DNA from: Dactylorhiza incarnata
Taxonomy: Eukaryota; Streptophyta; Magnoliopsida; Asparagales; Orchidaceae
Length of the DNA stretch: 64,000 bases
Assembly (NCBI GenBank): GCA_033032865.1
Contig: JAWHQI010000262.1
Span: forward strand, 2,356,001 to 2,420,000
Reading direction: 5' to 3'
Shown: positions 44,223-54,720 of the stretch, one piece after another
How the letters are laid out: every line of letters starts with the position of its first letter
Position numbering within the stretch: position 1 is the stretch's first letter
The notes under the pieces: generated by a model
What the model saw: only the letters and a program-made list of their open reading frames with translations
Databases searched by the model: none
What the model was told of the DNA's origin: nothing
Program-made: the position numbers and the translations under genes

Positions 44223-46256
44223 ATGGCACAAATCAAAGATTATGCTTCCACCAGACCACCAATTTGCAACCTTTAAAATTTTGCACTTTGGAAAACAAGA
44301 ATTAGAATTTATTTAAACTCTATTGATGATGAATTGTTTAATGTTATCTTGACAGGCCCCCCCCCCCCCCCCCCCCCCAAGCCATTCAGAAAGGACTCAA
44401 GTGGAAAAGTGACTGAAACACTTGCTCCAAAAGCTGAGTGGACAGAGGAAGAAAAGAAAGCCCAAGGATATGATGCCAAGGCTATGAATATCCTAGTCTC
44501 AACCCTCTCAGATGAAATCTTCCAAAAGATTGCTGATTGTGAGTCAGCTAAGGAAGTATGGGAAGCTCTCACCAAAATGGTAGAGGGAAGTGCTGATGAG
44601 AAAAAGGATAGAAAGGCACTACTCATCTCTCAATATGAAAACTTTCAGAAGAAAGAAGGTGAAAGTGTTGCTGACATGTATGCCAGATTCAGCCTCATAG
44701 TGAATGAGTTGAAGACACTTGAAAAGGACATATCTCTCACTGATATAAATGACAAACTGCTTACTTGCTTCCCTAGCTCTTGGGATTCAAGAATCTGGCC
44801 AATTAGAGACTCCATAAGTCAAAGAGAAATTTCAACAGAAGTCCTGTTGGGCAAATTAAAATCCTATGAACATCTGTTGAAGACAAGAGCTGAGAAAGAA
44901 GAGAAAGAAAAAGCTCCCTCACTCTCAAAAGAAAAGAGTATTGCATTGAAGGCTGTTGAAGGTGAACCCTCTACAAGTGATGAGGAGCTGATCAGTCTGC
45001 TAGCCAGAAGGTTTAAGAAGTGGATTAAATCAGAAGGATCCAGAGGAAGAGACTCAAAAACCAGGTATAATAAAACACCTACAAAAGAGATTATATGTTA
45101 CTCTTGCAGGAAACCTGGACATATTGCACCTGAATGTCCTAAGGAGATCAGCAAAAAGAAAGATCTGAAAAGAACAGATCTACAGAAGAAAAAGAAGAAA
45201 GAGAAAGGTCTCATTGCTCAATCATGGAGTGATTCAGAAACTGAAGAAAGCACCTCATCTGACAATGATCAAGAAGAGACCAAGCTGGAGGAAACCTGTT
45301 TGATGGCCACTGAGAAGCATGATGACACATCTATGGTAAATATACTTGGTGATGTAGATTTATCTTCCACTGACTTCAAAAACAATTTCAAAGAATTCTG
45401 TTTAAATTTAATCAAATCTGAAAAAGAAATAGATGAACTAAGAAATGAATTAAAAACTCTCAAACAAGTGAACACACAGTATAATAACTATGAGCTCAGT
45501 CTAGGACTCTTAGAAAAGGAATTAGACAAAATCTGTACAGAAAACCAAACACTAAGAAATGAGCTAGCAAAAGCAAAGTCCTTTGAAGACTCTCTAAATG
45601 GGAGAAGTCGGAAGCTCAAGAACATCTCAAAAAATCTTACTAATAGATTTAGACAACTAGAAGATAATACTAACTTAGAACCAAAATCTCAATCACCTAG
45701 GAAATCTGTTTGGAGACATCCAATTCACTCCACTAGGGAAAGACATTTGACAGGAGAAAGATCACAGGAAAATCCAGAAACAACCACTGTCTTTAATAAA
45801 ATTAATCCCATTATATATAAAGGAATCCTAGGAAGATATCCTCAGGAAAAATTTAAACTTACGTCGAATACTTATCAACGTGCGTCGACCTCTAATCGAC
45901 GCATACACCAAAGTGCGTCGACTTCTACCCGACGCAACCTCTCTCATGATTCGACTTAAAGAAAATGCAGAATGGAGAAAGCGTCGACTTCATATCGACA
46001 CAACCATAAACCTACGTCGAATACATATCGACGCAACCAATCAGATAGACATCTCTCCTCTACCAAACAACAATGTCAATCCATCTCCTTTTACTATGAT
46101 CACTACTTCTGTAACATCACCAATGAAAATTGGTATGATAAACCAATGCCCCTAAAGGAGGAAGGATATTCAGAAAAACCCACTTACTCTCTTATTAAAT
46201 TTCACACTGATGGGAGAAAGGGAACCCAGCTCAGCAGGGTTCAAACTAATGTTTAA
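44223..46256 (+). pseudogene. Element 3 gag: capsid, CCHC finger, coiled coil
   Basis: The start is ATG at 44223 (MAQIKDYAST). One stop (44274) precedes FALWKTRIRIYLNSID, and the same frame is open from 44334 to 45959. The UBN2-type domain is followed by CYSCRKPGHIAPEC near 45099-45140, a KKKKEK stretch and a long coiled coil (about 45370-45660). A 22-base C tract (44357-44378) encodes a proline run early in the protein. The TCGACG cluster (45861-46034) lies in coding sequence as Ser/Thr-Arg-rich residues. After a TAA at 45957 the same frame runs to TAA 46254-46256, eight bases before pol. Confidence 0.85.
45861..46034 (+). repeat. Element 3 TCGACG cluster inside gag
   Basis: About nine CGTCGA/TCGACG words, such as TGCGTCGACC and ATCGACGC. 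It lies after the coiled coil, the same place as the element 1 pair at 4110-4149. Confidence 0.7.
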
Positions 46257-46264
46257 AATTTTAT

Positions 46265-47647
46265 GTGCAGATGTATCACATCTCCAGGCTGGTGTGGTAC
46301 TTGGACAGTGGATGCTCCATGCACATGACAGGATGCAAGAACCTGTTAATCAACTTTGAGGACAGACTTGGACCATCAGTAACTTTTGGAGACTCTAGAT
46401 GTGGCCAAACCAAGGGCTTTGGAGATTTCAAAGAAGGGAAAGTCACCTTCAAGAATGTGGCAGTAGTCAAAGGACTGAAGCACAATATGATAAGTATAAG
46501 TCAGATATGTGAAAATGGTAAGTATGAGGTAAAATTCACCACACTATTCTACCATATTATTGATATCAAGAATGGTGCCACAGTACTCAATGGAATTAGA
46601 AAAGGAAAAGTATATGGATTTGACTTTAGTTCCTCTCCCACAGAAGTCTGTTTATTCAACAATATTATTGATAAAAGTGAACTATGGCATAGGAGACTAG
46701 GTCATCTAAACTACAAAACAATTAGTAAACTTGCAAAGAATAACCTAGTCAGAGGCTTACCAAAGGGTAGGTACTCTAAGGATTCTCCATGCAGACCTTG
46801 CCAACTAGGAAAACAAACCAAATCATCATTCAAACCAATTGGTAAGGATGACTCTCCCAGGGTCCTTTACTTACTACACATGGATCTCATTGGTCCCATC
46901 TCCACTCAGAGCTTAGGTGGAAAATCCTATACCCTAGTCATTGTGGATGACTACTCTAGATTCAGCTGGGTATTCTTTCTAAGGGCTAAGTTTGAAACCC
47001 ACAAGACTCTCTCAAGATTCATAAAACAAATTCAATCTGAACTCAATAGTCAGGTTTCCATAATCAGAAGTGATCATGGGACTGAATTTGAAAATCAGTT
47101 TATGAGTAGTTTCTGTGAAGATATAGGTATCAAACAAAGTTTTTCATCCCCTAGAACTCCTCAGCAAAATGGAGTTGCTGAAAGAAAGAATAGGACTTTG
47201 ATAGAATCAGGAAGGACCTTACTTGTAGAATCAGGTTTGCCAAAAACTTTCTGGGCTGAAGCAGTCAACACTGCCAACTATGTTCTAAATAGAAGCCTAA
47301 TACACAAAACTAAATCAAAAACTCCATATGAGCTCCTGAAAGGAAAAATACCCATAGTTAAATATTTTAAGATCTTTGGATGTGCTTGTTTTATCCTAAA
47401 TAATGGAAAGGATCATCTTGCCAAGTTTGACAAGAAATCTGATGATGGAATATTTCTGGGATATTCAGCATCTAGTAAAGCCTATAGGTGCTATAACAAG
47501 AGAACTCTTAAAATTGAAGAGTCTATGCACATTATATTTGATGAAACTAACATGCTGTTTAAGGGGGAGGAAACTCCCACCAGCTCTTTTCCACAAGAAA
47601 GCAGCAGCATAGAAATACAGCTTGAACAACTGGTTCTAGATAATTGA
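46265..47647 (+). pseudogene. Element 3 pol, first part: protease and integrase
   Basis: Protease motif VWYLDSGCSMHMTG (about residue 10). Integrase zinc region LWHRRLGHLNYKT..CRPCQLGKQ and core with HMDLIGP, RSDHGTEF and GVAERKNR, so the D-D-E triad is complete. It ends at TGA 47645-47647 in the linker before RT. The next segment is in the same frame, so one nonsense change separates the two halves of pol. Confidence 0.9.
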
Positions 47648-47716
47648 AAAGAAAACAAGATAAAGGAATCAAGTGAGGAATCTGAACAAGAACATGAAGA
47701 AGATTCAGAAGAGAGC

Positions 47717-49468
47717 ATGCAAAACCAACTCCCACAAGAGAACATGGTTCAGGAAGGCCAGGTGGACATTGACCCTATCACCAATGAGGAAGAAGAACAT
47801 CTGACAAGTCCAGGCAGGACAAGGGTCAATTTAAAAGATCATCCACAAACTCAAGTAATTGGAGACCCCAATGCAGGAGTAAGAACAAGACACCAGGTCT
47901 CCAATGGGATGATGCTCCAATGCTTCCTATCACAAGTTGAACCAAAGAAGTTTGAGGAAGCAAATTGTGATCCTTACTGGATTATGGCCATGCAAGAAGA
48001 ACTAGGCCAATTTGAGAGAAACAATGTATGGAATTTAGTGGAAAGACCAAGAAACTACCCAGTGATTGGCACAAAATGGGTATATAGAAACAAATTAGAT
48101 TCCACTGGAGTAATTGCCAGGAACAAGGCAAGACTTGTAGCACAAGAATATAGACAAGAAGAAGGAATAGACTACAATCAAACCTTTGCTCTAGTAGCCA
48201 GACTAGAAGCAATTAGGCTCTTTCTTGCCTATGCAGCTTTCATGAAGATGAAAGTATATCAGATGGATGTCAATAGTGCTTTTCTGAATGGTGACCTTCA
48301 AGAAGAGGTATATGTGGAGCAACCACCAGGTTTTGTTAATCCCTCCTCTCCTAACTTTGTTTATAAACTCAACAAAGCACTATATGGTCTTAAGCAAGCT
48401 CCTAGAGCTTGGTATGAAACTCTCTCTAACTTTCTTTTGGAAAATTTCTTTGAAAGAGGAAAAGTAGACAAAACACTCTTTACTAGAACCCATAAAAACC
48501 AACTTCTTCTTGTTCAAATATATGTAGATGATATCATCTTTAGCTCAACTCATCCTAAACTGTGTAAAAGATTTGCTAATCTCATGCAATCTAAATTTGA
48601 AATGAGTAGTATGGGAGAACTCTCATATTTCTTAGGATTACAAGTAAAACAAAGTAGTGAAGGAATCTTTATCTCACAATCAAAGTACACTAAAAAGCTT
48701 ATCAAAAAGTTTGGTATGGAATCAGCCTCCTCTATGAAAACCCCCATGGCAACAAATGCCATTATAGAAAAGGATGACAAGGGAAAATCAATAGATCAAA
48801 AGACATATAGGGCAATCATAGGACCCCTTCTATATCTCACTGCTAGCAGACCTGGCATTATGTTTGCAACTTGCATATGTGCTAGATTTCAGGTTGATCC
48901 AAAGGAATCCCATCTCACCTCTGTAAAAAGGATTCTTAGATACCTAAAGGGAACTCCTGAACTAGGTTTATGGTATTCAGCAGAAACCAGCTTTGAATTA
49001 ATAGGTTTCTCAGATGCAGACTATGCTGGATGTAGGGTTGATAGAAAAAGCACATCTGGTACTTGCCAATTCCTAGGTGACAGATTAATCTCATGGTTTA
49101 GTAAGAAACAAACCTCAGTCTCAACCTCAACAGCTGAAGCTGAATATATAGCTGCTGGGAGCTGTTGTTCACAAATCTTGTGGATGCAAAATCAGCTTCT
49201 TGACTACAAACTGGAAGTCAATAACTCTAAGATTTATTGTGATAGCTCTAGTGTTATATCTATAGCATCTAACCCAGTCCTTCATAATAGAACCAAACAC
49301 ATAGAGATCAGACATCACTTCCTTAGAGACAATGTAGAAAAAGGTAAGATAACCTTAGAATATATACCCACAGAAAGTCAAAGAGCAGACATTTTTACAA
49401 AACCCTTAGATGAAACCAAGCACAGCTACTTCATAAACACCTTAGGAATGCTTGATGGAAGCTTGTAA
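47717..49468 (+). CDS. Element 3 pol, second part: RT and RNase H
   Basis: Open for 583 residues. RT motifs: [49 protein letters not shown] and catalytic YVDDIIFS. RNase H: GFSDADYAGCRVDRKSTSGT, STSTAEAEYIAAGSC, CDSSSVISIASNPV, RTKHIEIRHHF and ADIFTKPLDETKH. It ends at TAA 49466-49468. QTFALVAR, where most relatives have QTFAPVAR, is a likely mutation. All main catalytic residues are present. Confidence 0.92.
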   Translation: MQNQLPQENMVQEGQVDIDPITNEEEEHLTSPGRTRVNLKDHPQTQVIGDPNAGVRTRHQVSNGMMLQCFLSQVEPKKFEEANCDPYWIMAMQEELGQFERNNVWNLVERPRNYPVIGTKWVYRNKLDSTGVIARNKARLVAQEYRQEEGIDYNQTFALVARLEAIRLFLAYAAFMKMKVYQMDVNSAFLNGDLQEEVYVEQPPGFVNPSSPNFVYKLNKALYGLKQAPRAWYETLSNFLLENFFERGKVDKTLFTRTHKNQLLLVQIYVDDIIFSSTHPKLCKRFANLMQSKFEMSSMGELSYFLGLQVKQSSEGIFISQSKYTKKLIKKFGMESASSMKTPMATNAIIEKDDKGKSIDQKTYRAIIGPLLYLTASRPGIMFATCICARFQVDPKESHLTSVKRILRYLKGTPELGLWYSAETSFELIGFSDADYAGCRVDRKSTSGTCQFLGDRLISWFSKKQTSVSTSTAEAEYIAAGSCCSQILWMQNQLLDYKLEVNNSKIYCDSSSVISIASNPVLHNRTKHIEIRHHFLRDNVEKGKITLEYIPTESQRADIFTKPLDETKHSYFINTLGMLDGSL

Positions 49469-49526
49469 ACACCATTGTTAGGGAACTCTAAAGAAATCAG
49501 ACAATCTAAGAAAATTTCTTGCAGAT

Positions 49527-49738
49527 ACGTCGAATACATATCGACACTCCGTCGAGACAAACTCGACGCTGACACCGATTTCCATCAGACAAAGTTACGT
49601 CGATCCTTTATCGACGCACAGTCGAATTCATATCGACGCAAGACTATGATCACGTCGATAGAACTCCAGGCTGGCCAATCTCCACGGAGCGCCGACTCTA
49701 TATCGACGCAAACGTCGACATCCATTCGACGTAACGAC
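49527..49738 (+). repeat. Element 3 TCGACG cluster after pol
   Basis: About a dozen words (ACGTCGAATA, TATCGACACTCC, GTCGAATTCATATCGACG, AACGTCGACATCC, ATTCGACGTAACG) between the pol stop and the post-pol ORF. Confidence 0.75.
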
Positions 49739-49916
49739 GACTTCAGGTTAAAATTAGAATCAAATCCTTCCTTCCTCTTCTGACGATTGGATTACCTTGA
49801 TTTCTGTTTCCTTTCTCGATGTTTCATCTTCTTTAAATAATACTTCTTATTTCATAACATATACCTTTCTGAACCCGCCAAAACTTTGTCTTCTACCTCT
49901 CTCTCTTTCTGCTTCA

Positions 49917-51701
49917 ATGGCGCCCACTCCTGGTCAATCTGCCCTTATCAAAGCGATGAACGATGCTCTGGAAAATCTTCTCAACGACTTCCAGACACGT
50001 CTAACCAACTTCTCTAATGAATGTGCCAATATGATCACCACCTGTGAAGCCAAATTGGCCTCCCTATCTGCCTCTCTTCCTAAGCTTCATGCTCTTCTTC
50101 GAGAAGAACCTCTGTCGCCACAAAGGTTTACATCCTTTCTGAAAGATATAAACCAGGGGGAGAGTTGCTCCAGAAACCCCTCTTGCCAGGTCTTTGATCT
50201 CACTTAAAGCTCAGGTTTAACTCTCTTCTCTCCAACTCTAAGTATTCTCTCTAACTATAACTCCAATTCCATTATAGGCTCCACTCCTCTCAAATCACTC
50301 TGACTACACCTTCATCAAACATTTTGGTGAATCCTCCTCTTACAACACTGAAGGGGAGCATGCTGTGGATTCAGCATTCAGAGTTGATGACCCATATAAC
50401 CAGGGGGAGATTCCTGTAGTAAGGAACCCAGAAATCCAGGGGGAGGAAGAAGCAGTCACCTCTGATGATTGGAATGGACAGATGTGGATTGATGCACCCT
50501 TATGTGAGGAGGAACTTCAACATCACTCCCCTGGCTTCTCTGCCAGTTACATCAAGCTGAAGACACCTCTACTTGAGGACATCCCTAAGAGCTTGGAGTA
50601 GACAATCATCCCTCAGCAAAGATCATTCTACCTGAAGTCATTCTGCCTTCTATTGCAGAACAGACTCCTCTTCTTGATATAGTTCCCTCTCCACCCAAAG
50701 AGAAAACTCATTCTCCTTCGTCTCCACCTCTACCTCTACCTCCACTTCAACCTTCTTCTCTACCTCCTCTGCTACCTCTACCTCCACAAGTAGCAAGACT
50801 CTCTAAACAGATCCTACCTAGGCAAAATCCAGGAGGACAGATGAAAAGGAAAAGAGAAGTCATTCCCTACTGGCAAAACTTCTCCAAAGAAGAAAGGTGA
50901 GAGTATGCAAAAGAAAGGAAGTATAGAAAAGCATGTGAGGAAATAAAAAGATTTGAAAAGATGCCTATTATCACTCCTAACAGCCCTGTGAAGGAGTACC
51001 ATGACCCTGACATGGAAAAGAGGCATGAAGAGATACGAGAAAGAGAACTGTATGAATATGAAGCAGCTAGGAAAGAAGTGGAAGATAAAAGGAATGCCTG
51101 GATAGAAAAGATCAACAAGGGAATGACTAAAGAACAAATTCTTGCTGAATCTTCTATCAGAATTCCAAAGAAGTTGTTTGATATTGAAGCTTATCAAAAG
51201 AAAAACCCTCAGGCAGGGATCATTCTAGAAAAAGGTCAAAAACACAAGAAGGGTGTAGGGTGTACAGAAGATACTTACATTCCCTACAAGAAGCCCAACA
51301 GACCTGTAAAATTAGACAAATGGCATGCCTCACCCTGGAAAGGGAAAGGAAAAATGGCTGACATTCCTGAGAAGCAGCAATCAGAAAAGAAAACAAAATA
51401 TAGGCCTAAGGTTGATAACAAGGGACCACCTGAGATCAAGCCTACTGAAAAGAAAGTTCAAAACATTGCAATTGAGATGATTGATGAAAAGGCAGCAAGC
51501 ATCATCAGCAAAGGCTACTCCATAAATGACGCAATCCCTGATGGTGATAAACTATTGGAAAAATTGCATACAATCATCAGGAATGTCCAGGAACGACCTG
51601 ATAGAGCCAGGGGCTACATTTTTGATGCTATTGAAAACTTATCTAGGAAACTTTATTCTGCTTTTGTCAACTTCATGTACAAAAAGAAGTTTCTGGTTTA
51701 A
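49917..51701 (+). pseudogene. Element 3 post-pol (env-like) ORF region
   Basis: Three sense pieces. 49917-50207 starts MAPTPGQSALIKAMNDALENLL and is helical. 50365-50601 is acidic. The third follows a proline-rich stretch (about 50690-50800, PLPLPPLQPSSLPPLLPLPP) and one TGA (50898), then runs open 50961-51701: a highly charged coiled coil (KRHEEIRERELYEYEAARKEVEDK) and a C-terminal helical domain ending KKKFLV. Sireviruses such as SIRE1 carry an envelope-like ORF here. I see no convincing signal peptide or membrane helix, so 'env' is only positional. CAG|GTCTTTG at about 50190 could be a splice donor. Confidence 0.65.
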
Positions 51702-51845
51702 TTCTTGTGAAAGACAAATACTTGTCATATGCTTTCTTATTCTAATTTCTCTTCTGATTATTTAATATATTTCTTATCTTTACAAATGTTGTGCTGGGTT
51801 AATTATATGCTAGTACAATTTCCCTCTAAATAGGGTTAAGACAAA

Positions 51846-51856
51846 TAGGGGGAGAT
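51846..51856 (+). promoter_or_regulatory. Element 3 polypurine tract
   Basis: TAGGGGGAGAT abuts the 3' LTR at 51857. Confidence 0.85.
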
Positions 51857-53103
51857 TGTTGGGAAAATGATTTCTCTTAACCCCTGAAAAAGAGTTAAAT
51901 ATGAATTCTAAGAAACGAAAATCAAGGTTAAGTCAATATGCGTTGAATGATATTCGACGCAACGTCGAAGTTGTATCGACGTTCCTTTCAGAATGAGTCG
52001 AAGTAGCTCCAAGCAGAATTCGACGTATCTTATGTCGACGTAGCTCTGACTTCTAGTCGACGTATCTTGATAAGTCGACGCACCCTAGTCAACGCACCTT
52101 CCTTATTCTCCTCTCGACGTCCAGACAGGATGTATTCGACGCTTGCGTCGAATAGTAATCGACGCACGTCGATCTTTATGACAGAATTCAAAATCGCCAG
52201 ATCTCTTTCCTTATCTTATAGATCTGATTTATATGGAATCAATTTATTCTTTATAGCCGTTCTAAATCATTCTTTCCTCTAATAGATTCTTGGCTAAATT
52301 GATTAAATCCTTTATGGACATTATTTGAAATCAGATTGAATACTCTCCTTCTATGGATATAACTGTTATGGAAATTTCTCTTTCTTTCTAATACTCTACC
52401 TGCTAATTGATTACTCTCCTATAGTGTTATTTTATTGAACAGAGCTATAAATAACTAAGGAGGTCGGTAGAGAAAGACAACAAGTGATTCACCATTTTTA
52501 CATTTGAAAAAGAGGAAGAGCTCCCAAGTGAAAAGAGTAAATTGAGAAATAGTGCTGCAGCAAAGAACAAGCTTCCCTCTCTTTCTCATTCTGAAGCCAT
52601 ACTGCTGCAAAATTCTGAAAAGGGCTACAATCTTCTTCTCTCTATAGAAGAAAGATTTAATTCACTTCTTGTGATTCCAATCTTCTTGCTAGGAAGAAGA
52701 TTCATTCTTGTTCTTAATTCTCTCTTCAAAAAATTCAGTGTACTGGTTCTAAGAGTCTCCTTTTCAAAAGACTCAGTTGGTTCTAAGAGTCTCCTTGTCA
52801 AAAGACTCAAGGTGTTTCTAAGAGTCTCCTTATAAAAAGACTCAGTATAAGATAGTGAATTTCCTACCAAGGGGGTAGAAGAGTGGACTACCCAAAGTTT
52901 GGGGAACCACTATATCTCTGTGTTGTGCTGTGATTTCTTTTCTTGCATTCATTTTTCTTTACTTGTTTAATTCTTGTTGGTGTGTGTGGGAAGCTCTAAT
53001 CTGTGATCATACACATATATATATATTAACTTTGCACAAAATATTTTTAATCTCTATTCACCCCCCTCTAGAGAATTCTAGTGAGGTTAACTGTGCACTT
53101 TCA
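51857..53103 (+). repeat. Element 3 3' LTR
   Basis: 1247 bp, TGTTGGGAAAATG to CACTTTCA. It repeats the TCGACG cluster, TATA box (about 52446) and triple hairpin, lacks about 50 bases found in the 5' copy and has a shorter C-run. Confidence 0.94.
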
Positions 53104-53108
53104 GATAG
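53104..53108. repeat. Target-site duplication GATAG, right of element 3
   Basis: It matches 42813-42817. Confidence 0.93.
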
Positions 53109-53490
53109 TATCCACTCACTAGGAAATCTCTATGAATATTGGGGTGGACTGATGTATGATTTTGAGCCTTGGGACATTTTAGAGTCCTATGCTTTGTTCA
53201 AGACTTCTGTTCAACCTATGTAAGATCACTTGAGTAAGGAGGATTATTGTTGCTTCTAACTAATAGTATGATTTTACTATTATGTGAGGCTAGTTTAACT
53301 TTATTCCCTCTAGATAGCCTATGCTAAGACACTTCAAGGGTTGGTGAACTCTTTTCAATCTAAGTTTTAGAATCATGAAGTTCTTAAGTTCACTCTATAT
53401 GTTATACTTAAAGTATGAGTAAGGGATCATCTAAGTTGCATGGACCATTTTGCTTAAAGACATCAAAATACAAGGGAATGTAACATTGTA

Positions 53491-54720
53491 CATACTTTAC
53501 TAAAATGGGTCTACATGGAGCTATACTGCACCAAAATTTTTCTATGACATATCATTAGAAAGTTAAGAGCAAGAGCTACAACTTTGGTGTTGACCACATG
53601 ATCTGAAATTGAGTGTAAGTCATTCAATTTTCTGCCTAAAGTTTCAGTATGGGGTGTGACAAATTAAATACTATTCATTTATTCAATCTAGTGATCACAA
53701 ATTCCAAGCTTCATATCTTCATTTCTACTTAGCCAAACCTTATGAAAATTTTACAGATGACTAATCGTGACTTTGGGGAGAGACCCCTGAAATTTCATTA
53801 AAAATTAATAATTATTATTTCCTAAATTCACAAAATTCATAAAATGAAATATCTAGCAAAACTTTAGAAAAATATTCTCTAACAATTCTAAATTTCTCAT
53901 CAAGCATTGGTCATGCATGGATACATGCATGGCCTGAATATCATTCCTGTTGCATGCACTAATATCTTTACATTTCAAAAATACCAAAAACTTAAGCAAG
54001 GTACATGTCACACCAAAACTAGTCTACAGTGAGATTTACTCCACCAATATTTTTGTATAACATATCATTAGAAAGGTAAGAGGGAGATCTAAAACTTTGA
54101 TGTTGAACGCATGATTTGAATTTGAGTGTAAGTCACTCAATTTACTACCTAAAGTTTCAGTATGAGGTGTGACAAATTAAGCACTATTCATTTATACAAG
54201 CTACTCAACAAGATTTGGAAACTTCATATCTTTACTTCTGCCCATTCAAACTTCATAAAAATTTCAAGGATGATGGATCATGCCATTAGTAAGGGAAGCC
54301 TTAATATTTAATTAAAAATTTGTAATTAAAATTTCCTAAATTCACAAAATTCACAAAAAGAAATATCTTGCAATACTTTAAAAAAAAGTCCTCTAAAAAT
54401 CCCAAATTTTTCACCAAGCATAAGTCCTGCATGGATGCATGCATGGCCTGAAAATCATTCATGTTGCATGCACCAATATTTTTTTAAAAAAATCGAAAAT
54501 ACATAGAAATTTGAATATTATACATGTTACACTAAAACAGCCCTACAGGGAGCTATACTCGACCAAAAATTTTGTATAACATATCATTAGAAAGGTAAGA
54601 CAAGGATCTACCTTTTTGGTGTTAAACAGTTTGTCTGATATTGAGTGGATGAGGGCTATATTTCAGCTCAAAGTAACATCACAGAATGTGACACACACCG
54701 TCACTATTCATTTATTTAAA
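53491..54720. repeat. Tandem repeat, about 515-bp unit, in the element 5 LTR
   Basis: Three diverged copies anchored at 53511, 54024 and 54543 ('ctaca.ggagctatact'; 'aacatatcattagaaaggtaaga' follows each). Later landmarks 'aagtttcagtat.g.gtgtgacaaatta' and 'catgcatggcctgaa' show the spacing. The third copy is shortened. Confidence 0.8.

Larger units (their letters stand above)
42818..53103 (+). mobile_element. Element 3: Sirevirus-type Copia element, best preserved in the window
   Basis: 10,286 bp with LTRs (TGTTGGGAAAATG..CACTTTCA), a GATAG duplication, an initiator-Met primer site, Gag with zinc finger and coiled coil, complete protease-integrase-RT-RNase H in one frame with one stop, a sense post-pol ORF region and a GGGGGAG tract. 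Its palindromes use TCGACG. Unlike elements 1 and 2 it has no visible antisense ORF. Confidence 0.95.
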
